Of a DNA stretch of 64,000 nt, positions 55,840 through 64,000 are shown one piece after another. A program made the position numbers and the translations under genes. Source of the DNA: Gadus chalcogrammus (lineage: Eukaryota; Chordata; Actinopteri; Gadiformes; Gadidae); the NCBI RefSeq assembly GCF_026213295.1, contig NC_079413.1:17122026-17186025 (forward strand), written 5' to 3'. The notes under the pieces were generated by a model. The model was given only the letters and a program-made list of their open reading frames with translations. It was not told where the DNA came from and did not search any database. Position 1 is the stretch's first letter; each line of letters begins with the position of its first letter.

Positions 55840-56156
55840 TGGCTGACCGTGGCTTTAATATAGGGGATAGTGTAGGATTTTACTGTGCTTCATTGAAGAT
55901 GCCAGCTTTCACAAAAGGGAAGAGCCAGCTATCTGCATTCGAGGTAGAGGAAACAAGAACATTTGCTAATGTTCGCATTCATGTAGAAAGGGTCATAGGA
56001 TTAGTACGAAGAAAATATCAAATTCTGCAGAGCAGGGCAATGCCCATTGAAAACATGTCAGTAAAAGGAGGTGATCAGCTAGCGTTGATTGATAAGATTG
56101 GTGTAATTTGCTGTGCAGTAACAAATCTTTGTGACTCTGTTGTCCCACTGGAGTAA

Positions 56157-57080
56157 ATATCTTCTATTGTATTCTGAAATATATATATGCCATAAATATC
56201 TGAATGTAATATACCTTTTTATATATACTTGTTCATTCTATTGTGTAAAGAATTGTCAAGGAAATATATTTCCTCATTGGTTGTATAAAATGCATTGCAC
56301 TGTTTGCTTTTTTTGTCTCCGTAAACTTAAAACCCAATATTTTGTTCATGTTCACAAGTTTTTGCCCTGCTGGCAGGTAAAAATAGACCATGCTTTGAAA
56401 TCTGACTCCTGACTCTGTGGTTCATTATTTGAAAGGTTATCAGCTTTCCTGAACTATCGAATTAGAATATTTCTCTAACAAGAATCCATAAATATTTAAT
56501 GCAATATATCTTTGTAAATATACTTTTCTCCCCCATAGATACAGTAATGGTGTATTTTCTTTGGAAGTGACGGGGAAACAAGCCATGAGTATACGGAAAT
56601 GCATAATTTATAAGGAAATGCATAATCCATAGTCAACATTTCAAAGGCACATACACTTATGACTCTACATTTACAATTAATGGGTATAACACACAGAAGT
56701 ACAAGTCCATAAAGATTGAATAAAAGTAGCTTCAAACTTGAAATAAATCATCAGCAAGTGCTGGAATACATGTGATTATGATCACTGATAGAATTAATAC
56801 ATAGACACAAAATGTGACTAGAGCTGCCACTATGCAAAAAAACGTGCAACGAGTAAAGATCCAAAACTTCCAGGACTTCCAGGACAGACCAAAACTTCCA
56901 GGACAGACCACAGGTGTCCTCTGGTCCTGGTACCTTCCCCTCCACCTGATCAACTTGCAACTGAAACACTGAAACACAAAAATGGAACAGCAGACAGGGA
57001 GAGGAGGCATTTAGTCACATGATACATTAAACAAAAATGTTCTTGTGGAAAAACTAAACACAAAATCTTTTTGACTAGCA
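56157..57080. other. Convergent 3' region between the two transposon genes
   Basis: No coding signal. Short CCAGGACTTCCAGGACAGACC-type tandem words lie at 56870-56912. It probably carries the 3' ends of both transcripts. Confidence 0.5.
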
Positions 57081-57084
57081 CCTT

Positions 57085-59123
57085 TCACTTTGTAAGTTGC
57101 TGTCCCAACACTTCAGGAAGAACACATAGACGGAAGAAAGTCTCAACTCTGGGAATGATGTTGTCCCACAGGTCCACATCACGCACGATTCTCTCTACAA
57201 AGAGGTCCTTTTTACTCCAGACAACGAAGTCGCAGTAATCAACGTCAACGATGTGGAGCTGAGCCTGTACTTGATAGAAGTAAGCATGGCTCCTGTCCAG
57301 CTTCACAGTTCCCCCATCGTTGATGAGACAGAAGCCCTGGTCCCCAGCACACAGGCGTAGATTGGCCTCCTCTTCTTTGCTGTGTGGGCACTAAAAGTTC
57401 ACAATAAAAAAAAGTCACATTCTACTGTAGATAAGCTAAACATTTCTGAGGGGAGGATCCCCAGATCCCGGATCAGATGTCAAAATCCCTATACCTACCT
57501 ACTCTACTGTAGCACAATACTGAACAAATAACTTACCTTTTCTCTATTTATTTATAAGATTTTCAATACAAGACACAAAACAGTCAGTGTATAAGTACTT
57601 ACATGTGTGGAGAAGAAATTACAAAGTAATAATATAAAATGTTATTGTGAGGATGATATTTGTAGACGTAATATAAAACCACAACTTCCCTTTATCTCAC
57701 AGATGCCAGTTCCATGACAGGTGCACGTGACACATCCATCTGGTGACGCTCCCATGTATGGCCATTTGGGATTCAGCAACAGCCCGATATCCCTACAGGA
57801 GAAGCTCTGGTGGTGCAGACTTTGCAGTCCTTCATACTGCTTTCTGGCAGTTGCCTCATATTTGCATCCATACCTGTAATGTATAAAAATAGGAATAGGA
57901 AAATAACTTATTATTGTACAATAATAATTAGTACATTTTAGATTTTCACACCTGTGCTGTCCTAACCTAACCCTTATCTTTGCCTAATAAATACCTTGTT
58001 GCTGCAGTAGAAAACTTGTATGCCTCTGGGTAGCATATCGACTTGATCAATGACCTTGACGGCTGGAGAAGACTAGTTTGTAGAACCTGCTTCAATTTCG
58101 AGGCTGTTATCCTTCCTGCTCTTTGGCTAAACCATAGAGTTGATGAGCTCTGTTTTCTGGTCTCCTCCTCTACTGCCTGGACCTGTAACGGTGTCAGCTC
58201 TTCCTGTCTGAAGTCCTGGCATGCTTTTTGCAACTCTGTTGGGGATAGCTGTAGCATCTCTGGTTTTCTATACTGAATAAGTATTTTGGGTAGCTTGCTC
58301 ACAGACTTCAGGACAAATTCTTTGTAATATGGTGCCCTGGACATCAGTGCAGCACTTCTTGGGGCATTTCTGCTCAAAGACTCGAAAAACTGAACATATG
58401 CCTCTGATCCTTGCTTCACTCTTGGACACTGGACTGTGGGACGAGGTAGTGCGAGTTGCTCACCTGTCCTCCCAGCAATGGCATCATCAAGTTTTTTCTT
58501 TTTGGATTTTGCAGATGAAAAGTCAATCATTGCAACTCAAGCAGCAGGAATCGGTGTGAGAGACAGAGAACATGTGTGTGTGAACAACATACATGTAGGT
58601 GCACCTACATACATGAAGTATAAAACTGCCAAAATCTAAACTAAACTGCATCCCAAAACAATCCAAAATGTGTTGTTTGCGTGATAAGTGAATGTATAGG
58701 TCCTCAACTGTCATATTTTTCACCCCTGATTCACCTCAGAAAAACATGCATCTGAATACCTTTTTGACATGCGATGGCATTAGCCATTTGCACTTTTCAG
58801 TGGTGCAGGATGCTCTCTCATCTTCACACCTGCATCTATAGCGAACAGAACCGCTCCAACATGTGAGCAGGATTCTGACAATCTGTATAGACAGAGACAT
58901 ACAGGTTGATTGGATTAGCTAAACATTTATACAACATGAATATTATACCAAGCATTATTTTGTTTGAGCTAAAGTGTTGTGTTAAACATGCCTTGGGTTG
59001 TGATATTTATTAAATTACTTACCCAGCCATACAGTTACAGTGTGCTGTAACAACCTCTCCATCTTCTCTAGCTACAACCCAAGTTTTCAAGGGTGTTTCT
59101 CCGGACCTCTGGGAGTGGTTGAC
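57085..59123 (-). pseudogene. SWIM-YqaJ nuclease gene of the ISL2EU-like element
   Basis: Five exons were traced on the minus strand. Exon a (59123-59023) encodes [20 protein letters not shown] and the SWIM ligands HCNCMAG. Exon b (58882-58760) continues LSESCSHVGAVLFAIDAGVK and then shifts frame. Exon c (~58535-57995) ends with WFSQRAGRITASKLKQVL and SICYPEAYKFSTAATR of the YqaJ fold. Exon d (57873-57690) has YMGASPDGCV with catalytic Asp and GICEIK with catalytic Glu and Lys. Exon e (57390-57085) starts CPHSKEEEANLRLCAG, holds HAYFYQVQAQLHIVDVDYCD and ends at a stop. The donor after GICEIK reads GGAAGT instead of GTAAGT, a further lesion. The protein is thought to assist transposition as a lambda-exonuclease-like nuclease. 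Confidence 0.85.
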
Positions 59124-59228
59124 CTACAACATTTTAACTACAGTTAACTAGCTAGCAAAATACACTTAACAACATCGAGGCATACAGCAGGCATGCAAAC
59201 TCTCTAAACGCTCTTAAGCACATAAGCT

Positions 59229-59312
59229 GCATTACCCCCACATAGCCAAATGGGAGCAGGATTAAACATTGCATTACCCCCACATAGCCACAAGGGAGCA
59301 GGATCAAACATA
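59229..59312. repeat. Two-copy 42-bp tandem repeat
   Basis: GCATTACCCCCACATAGCCA...GGGAGCAGGAT occurs twice with few changes. Confidence 0.9.
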
Positions 59313-60002
59313 CAAGCTGTAATAACTACTCCAGACACAGATGGCAGCACCTTTAGACAGGTGAGGAAGCCGGTTAAATAATGTCACACCACGATCGGTT
59401 ATACTTGCAGGCACTCATTTGCAAGTGCACTGATTGCGTGTCTGATAGGCTAAGTTAGCCCATAGCTAGCATTATGCCTTCTATTTCTAGATCTTCTGAC
59501 TAAGTTTACCAGTACTTACGACATAATCGCTGTCACTAGATATAAAGAAAACGTTGACTTTCACTCTGTGCTATTCACTGACAGTAAAAATAAATAAAAG
59601 TGTCGTTATTGTATGCACTGCTGTTCATTGACTAGCTCCAGTGCTCGTTGCTGCGTTGCTAAATGATAGCAACTCTCCACTCATTCTCCTTTGACCACCC
59701 ATTTAATTGGCTTTCACCGCCATCAGTTCTCGGCAATTCCCCATTTGCCCTCTCACGTCTGACAGGTTCGAAATTATACTGCCATGGGCCATCATACATG
59801 TTATTTGTGGTTCTTGCCACCTCTTAAACTAGACTTTAACACTATTTTGGATACATTTTATAAAAGATACACATATTTTGAGTGCTTATGTACCCATTAA
59901 TCAAAACTTCCGGTTAACCTGCACGTAGGCCTTTTACAAATGAAGTGAGTTAAAAGCGATCCGGTTTAGACTACTTTCTTCAGACAGTAACTAAATACAT
60001 TT
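59313..60002. other. No recognised gene
   Basis: Upstream side of the YqaJ gene; may contain its promoter and the right end of the ISL2EU-like element, but no inverted terminus could be matched. Confidence 0.4.
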
Positions 60003-60140
60003 TCAAACGTTTTATCTTCGTTCAAACCATTTAACAAATCTACACAATTGTATCTTCAATAATATCCAAACGGAATTTCGATATAATTTCAACTTTATTC
60101 AGAATCACAGTTTTAGTTTCATACCGGCTTCGTTTTCAGT
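60003..60140 (-). repeat. Third copy of the module in hAT MITE 2276-3222
   Basis: Inverse match to 2725-2880 and 2935-3085, including GTTTTAGTTTCATACCG, ATCCAAACGGAATTTCG and TTCAAACCATTTAACAAAT. Only the module, not the MITE ends, is recognised here. Confidence 0.85.
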
Positions 60141-60284
60141 TGGTCTCATTGATTTACGTTGACGCTGGAGCGTGAGGACGTTCAGCAGTGCTGCCAGATT
60201 CAACACTTTCTCACTCCGAGCGCGTCGATTTTTGACGAACGGTCAGTGACTTTGGCTTCAGTTTCTGACACAAAAGGATACCCT

Positions 60285-60565
60285 TGTGCTTCTTTTTTCG
60301 ACGCATGGGGTTTTCAACTCGTGACAATGTAATCCCTCCACGGCAATATATGAAGCTATGAGCATTCATCCCATTGGCTAACGGAAGAGCCGATGGCTGC
60401 ACATAGAGACGCTATGAGCATTCATCCCATTGGCTAACGGAGGACCATGTGCTTCTTTTTTCAACGCAGGGGGTTTTCCACTCATTGCAATGTAATCCCT
60501 CCACGGCAATATATGAAGCTATGAGCATTCATCCCATTGGCTAACGGAAGACCCGATGGCTGCAC
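60285..60565. repeat. Tandem ~163-bp repeat
   Basis: TGTGCTTCTTTTTTCGACGC through ATGAGCATTCATCCCATTGG and GATGGCTGCACA occurs at about 60285 and 60448, with an extra partial copy of the GAGCATTCATCCC part near 60415. Confidence 0.9.
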
Positions 60566-60712
60566 AACATGTATGGGTTAAGGCTATGGGCATCAGTTGT
60601 CCTGTTTTGTGCTTTGATTGAGAGAAACAATCGTTTTTTTGATCAGTGTTGGGTAGCTGAGGTCGTTGCTATAGAGACCACATCCGCTTTTTTCGACAAC
60701 TGACAGAGCAAC

Positions 60713-60869
60713 CCTTTCTCATCAAAATTACGTTCCCAGAGAACTATTCGGCATTCGCAATTACGTTTGTCTAAAAAACGTATTTGGTCCGTGATTACGT
60801 TTTACTGAACATATCGTAAATACGAATTCGTTCTCAGCCTATTTTTTGCCATTTATTTACCGTGTTACT
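60713..60869 (+). repeat. Copy of the non-LTR 5' repeat
   Basis: CAAAATTACGTTCCCAGA, GTGATTACGTTTTA and CAGCCTATTTTTTGCCATTTA match 62047-62190, on the far side of the foldback-like segment. Confidence 0.85.
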
Positions 60870-62037
60870 ATGGCAGAATAAAGAATAAATTCATGCATTA
60901 TCATTCAACTTGAACATGTGTTTTTACAGTATAGAGTGGTGGAGGGATGACGTATGTTGGCCAACACGGAAGTGAGCGTCGCCCTGGGTTCCCTTGACAA
61001 AAAGCCAATGGATTTTTCCATTGTATTTTCGATTTTTGCAGAAAAATTAGCATCTTTGAAGCACCTCCTCAAAAACTGAAAATAAATAAATAAATAAAAA
61101 TAACCGTGCTCCAAAGAACGAATTGTAAACCAATGCATTCTGAATGGGAGTGTTTCTCAGATTTTTCCATGCTACACAGAACGAAATGTAAACCCATGCA
61201 AATAAAGACTTCATGGTCATAATAATTTAAACATCATTAATCTCCTGAGTGTGTAGGGTGGTATTCTATTTTTTTCAACAGGTCTGCATCCAGTCACTTG
61301 GCCGTCGGCAGCAAAGGAGCTGCCGTCAATTGTGTTGTTTTTTGTCGTAAACTAGGGTCCGATGGTTAAAAAATAGAGAGATATTCGAAGGTATCCTTAA
61401 AAGGCAGCTTGGATGTTTTTATTTTCTGCAGTTTACACTTCTTCTATAACCTATTTTTTAAAGCAAAACACCAAGCTCATTGATGTAACGAGGCTTCAAC
61501 CTGTGGCTCCAGCCCTACAGGAAATGACTCAGCAAGTGCTCCATCTCGTTGCACCTCACCCAGCGGCTCGCTTGCAAGATTTTGGCCTGAATTTCTTCCC
61601 AGACCTACACCCTAGCCATCCAACATGCATATCTGAGAATCAGGCCTCTCTTTAATAATGACAAAAAGTTATGAGAGAAATACACATGAACTTTTTGTTA
61701 TCTCATAAGCGGCGTGGTGCCGGCTCCTTTTGACCTTTTGACCCCAGACTTCAAAAACGTGGCCACAGGCCAGCTGTGTCTACACATCTTAAGCCACAAA
61801 TGTACACCTCCATCCCACAAAAAATGGGGACTAGAAACTAACCTCTGTCTTATGTACATTTACTGTACTGTTGGAGGTCACGCCCCTTTTCCGGCCTTTT
61901 CGAGATAGCTAGGGATACTAAAATGTTTACACATATTTAGCGAGGCCCCGAGAACGACATATCCGAGATTTGGAGTTCTAGCCCTTAGAGAAAAAAAGTT
62001 TTCCCAAATGGACTCATTTGGACAAAGCCCCTCAGAC
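60870..62037. mobile_element. Foldback-1-related segment
   Basis: From TATGGCAGAAT to CAAAGCCCCTCAGA it follows one arm plus the centre of foldback 1 (compare 42995-43345, 44725-45055 and 43855-44480 inverted). It also matches the centre of foldback 2 (51340-51880 inverted). It is flanked by copies of the non-LTR 5' repeat, so it probably inserted into the 5' region of that element. Confidence 0.8.
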
Positions 62038-62478
62038 AACCCTGTCTCGTCAAAATTACGTTCCCAGAAAACTATTCGGCATTCTCAATTATGTTTGTCA
62101 TAAAACGTATTTTGTCCGTGATTACGTTTTATTGAACGTATTGCAAATACGTTCGTCCTCAGCCTATTTTTTGCCATTTATTAACCTCTAGGATTATGTT
62201 TGGTTGAAACGTATCCCAGATAGGTTAAATGTCAACGTATAGCACATTATTGTCATTAAGGCATATCTTCCTTTCAGCGAACGTTTCATTTAACGTATTT
62301 TGTCTGAAAAACGTATCTTGGCCGTGAATACGTTTTATTGAACATATGGCAAATACGTTCGTTGTCAACCTATTTTTTGCCATTAATTTACCTCTAGGAT
62401 TATGTTTGGTTGAAACGTATCCCAAATATGTTAAATGTCAACGTATAGCACATTATTGTACCTGACATTTATTGCAAG
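62038..62478 (+). repeat. 5' region of the non-LTR element with ~240-bp tandem repeats
   Basis: Two direct units (about 62110-62270 and 62310-62455) share CGTGA(T/A)TACGTTTTATTGAACAT and GGATTATGTTTGGTTGAAAC, followed by CAACGTATAGCACATTATTG. Tandem promoter-like units before ORF1 are common in LINEs. Confidence 0.75.
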
Positions 62479-63642
62479 ATGGCCGCCGATGTTGACACAG
62501 CCGCACGGCGTCTTATCAAACAAAGGATTAAACCTGAGATCTACACCACTATTGATGGCAAAACTATCGTGGAAGATGAACTGTTAAGTTTCCTTGCTGT
62601 CAAACTGAAGACTGTGCCTCAGGATGAGATTATCCTGATGGCTGTAAATCACTTTGGATCAGAGTGGATTGAAAGCTCCAAGAAGGCCCTGTTTGAACTG
62701 TGTCCTGGCACGGGGCAGCGTTGTGTAGCTTACAAAGGACTACAGAAAGATGCCAACAATGTTAAGAGTTGTCTGAAACTACTTAATGAGGTTGGTGAGG
62801 ATGTTCCTCGCTTTGTGTCCTATCACTTGGATGATTTACCACCAGTGACTTTTAATAGCCTTGATGTCTCTTGCCTGGTTAGTAGGATTGAACGCCTAAG
62901 TGTAGAGATAGCCTCCATGAAAAATGCTGTGAGTGAGCAGTCGACTGCATGTGAGAACCTTTGTGGAATAACCACAGACATTAACCAACGCCTGAGTGTG
63001 ATTGAGCAACCCAGTTCCAGCAAGGGGAATGCAGCCACTATCATGACCTGTGAGGGGGCCGAGCTCCATGGACCAAGTCACAGGAAGCCTGCGCCCGGTC
63101 CCTCTGCGTTGGCCGGCGCTGAGGAGACAGCGGGCGGGGGGAGTGCCGCGACGATGTCCCCTGTATGGAGCCATGTACTAAAACATGGCAAGCACAAGCA
63201 ACATCCTGGAAAACGATCTACTGCTGCAGTACAGAGCAAGACTAGTATGAACCCTCCCAGAGAGAAGAAGACCTACGGCATAGTTGGAACCGCTGCTGTG
63301 GGGAACATACATGCAGTGACATCTAAGCTGGTGAGTGTGTTCGCGACAAAGCTTGCTCCTGACCTAGAGTCAGAAACTCTGGCTAGTTATCTAAAAGAAC
63401 AACTCTCCAGAGATGTGACTTGTCAGAAGATTGACACTCAGTATACTCGGTACAGCTCTTTCAAAGTTACAGTTGAGTGCAAGGAAGTAGGTGAGATGTA
63501 TGCACCGCAGCTGTGGCCAGAAGGGACCTATGTAAGGCGCTTCTATGAGAATCGCAAGCCTAGGGCTGTGGTAGGGGCAGGTATTATAGCACCACATGGC
63601 ACAGGGATGAGTGCGTCTGAGCCTAGGGCTTCTTGTGCATGA
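62479..63642 (+). CDS. Non-LTR retrotransposon ORF1 protein
   Basis: A complete frame of 387 residues starting MAADVDTAARRLIKQRIKPE with a good initiation context (AAGATGG). Residues ~129-178 (VSRIERLSVEIASMKNAVSE) look like a coiled coil. A Pro/Gly/Ala-rich linker follows. The C-terminal part (YSSFKVTVECKEVGEMYAPQ then LWPEGTYVRRFYENRKPR) resembles the ORF1 C-terminal domain I associate with fish LINEs of the L2/CR1 or related groups. The role is RNA binding and RNP assembly. No stop or frameshift is present, so the copy may be young. Confidence 0.85.
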   Translation: MAADVDTAARRLIKQRIKPEIYTTIDGKTIVEDELLSFLAVKLKTVPQDEIILMAVNHFGSEWIESSKKALFELCPGTGQRCVAYKGLQKDANNVKSCLKLLNEVGEDVPRFVSYHLDDLPPVTFNSLDVSCLVSRIERLSVEIASMKNAVSEQSTACENLCGITTDINQRLSVIEQPSSSKGNAATIMTCEGAELHGPSHRKPAPGPSALAGAEETAGGGSAATMSPVWSHVLKHGKHKQHPGKRSTAAVQSKTSMNPPREKKTYGIVGTAAVGNIHAVTSKLVSVFATKLAPDLESETLASYLKEQLSRDVTCQKIDTQYTRYSSFKVTVECKEVGEMYAPQLWPEGTYVRRFYENRKPRAVVGAGIIAPHGTGMSASEPRASCA

Positions 63643-63660
63643 TAAAAATTATGAACTGCT

Positions 63661-64000
63661 ATGAGAGTTGTGTCTTATAACTCCCGTGGTCTGCGACTTG
63701 GACAGGGCGTTGGAGCGAGAGCCCAACGCATTGTTATTGACAAACTCTTTGAGCATGCGGATGTGGTTTGTTTGCAAGAGACTTTTTTATCTATTCAAGA
63801 TCTGGATAAACGGAACACTGTGCATAATGATTTCCATGGAGCAGGGGAATCTACGACAGACCTTAACACCAGAATTCTGCGTGGCAGGATCCCAGGCGGT
63901 GTGGCTATATTCTGGCATAAGAAACTTGACTCATTGGTCACTGTGATCAGGTTAGATGTGGATTGGTGCATAGGAATCAAGGTGGTGCAGGATAAGAATG
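63661..64000 (+). CDS. Non-LTR retrotransposon ORF2, start of endonuclease domain
   Basis: From ATG at 63661 the frame is open to the window edge (113 codons): MRVVSYNSRGLRLGQGVGAR, DVVCLQETFLSIQDLDKRNT, then HGAGESTTDL and GGVAIFWHKKLDSLV. The Asn in SYNSRG, the Glu in LQETF and the following blocks are the apurinic-endonuclease (EEP) motifs that nick target DNA. It begins 18 nt after the ORF1 stop codon, in the same frame. Reverse transcriptase would follow outside the window. Confidence 0.88.
   Translation, partial: MRVVSYNSRGLRLGQGVGARAQRIVIDKLFEHADVVCLQETFLSIQDLDKRNTVHNDFHGAGESTTDLNTRILRGRIPGGVAIFWHKKLDSLVTVIRLDVDWCIGIKVVQDKN

Larger units (their letters stand above)
46800..56154 (+). 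pseudogene. THAP-DDE transposase gene, interrupted
   Basis: Exon 1 (46800-47017) encodes the THAP zinc finger: [29 protein letters not shown], then [14 protein letters not shown] and VCGDHFV, with all C2CH ligands visible. A frameshift lies between the two halves, near 46893-46925. Exons 2 (47470-47652) and 3 (47790-47867) are short linkers (DWAPTVNLGYD in exon 2) with GT/AG borders. Exon 4 from 48104 holds LSALSTFEQLILASLRLRLN, a helix-turn-helix (FKVSCSTASRIWHKLI) and KVAVIVDCFEVFIERPSNLL with the first catalytic Asp, then breaks at GGRVSD. It resumes at 54567 (HITVESSILKNLLPGDIVL), breaks again, and resumes at 55842 with [16 protein letters not shown] (second Asp) and [18 protein letters not shown] (catalytic Glu). 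Confidence 0.88.
46720..59700. mobile_element. ISL2EU-like two-gene DNA transposon (approximate limits)
   Basis: Two convergent multi-exon genes, a THAP-DDE transposase on the plus strand and a SWIM-YqaJ nuclease on the minus strand, match the gene content I know for the ISL2EU (IS4EU) superfamily. Terminal repeats were not identified, so the limits are only the span of the genes plus likely promoters. The whole is inactivated by insertions and point lesions. Confidence 0.65.

Overview
The window looks like repeat-dense nuclear DNA of a teleost fish. The evidence is a vertebrate-type tRNA-Leu(CAG) gene cluster, a tRNA-derived SINE, long (CA)n/(GT)n tracts, and fish-type transposons (PIF/Harbinger, ZBED-, ZMYM- and MITE-class hATs, a two-gene ISL2EU-like THAP-DDE plus SWIM-YqaJ element, a Gypsy LTR element, a non-LTR retrotransposon). 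There is one 100-N assembly gap at 42047-42146. I found no ordinary host protein-coding gene; every protein signal recognised belongs to a mobile element and most are broken.

Layout: 1-674 is a partial copy of a hAT MITE whose complete copy is at 16456-17448. At 1469-3317 lies a decayed retroviral Gag on the minus strand, split by another hAT MITE with a perfect 8-bp duplication. 4378-5260 holds short tandem repeats with strong hairpins. From about 5926 to 30096 runs a tandem array of minus-strand tRNA-Leu(CAG) units of about 414-428 bp, resuming at 36191-38349. I count 48 tRNA-related copies: 35 essentially full length (one split by a MITE) and 13 truncated. The array shows two levels of higher-order duplication: a 1688-bp four-unit block present twice (10331-13706), and an 1825-bp block present three times (19366-25266) whose junctions fuse a Harbinger gene start to the middle of a tRNA gene.

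The array is punctured by nested transposons: Harbinger-in-Harbinger at 24837-28212, a MITE at 29308-29827, and a ZBED-type hAT at 30097-36190 that itself received a Gypsy element and a ZMYM-type hAT. 39180-41194 is a third Harbinger remnant containing a hAT MITE. 42609-45788 is a 3.2-kb foldback element. About 46720-59700 is an ISL2EU-like element with two convergent genes, a THAP-DDE transposase (plus) and a SWIM-YqaJ nuclease (minus). The transposase exon is split by a 5.8-kb foldback element (48752-54566) with a 7-bp target duplication and by a 1.2-kb CACTG-ended MITE carrying a SINE. 60713-64000 holds a non-LTR retrotransposon with a repeat-rich 5' region, a complete ORF1 and the start of ORF2 running off the window edge.

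Functionally, the only likely active host genes are a subset of the tRNA-Leu(CAG) copies; those at 7426-7508 and 14099-14181 combine a consensus or near-consensus body with a TTTT terminator. The rest is a record of array expansion, tRNA pseudogenisation and transposon nesting.
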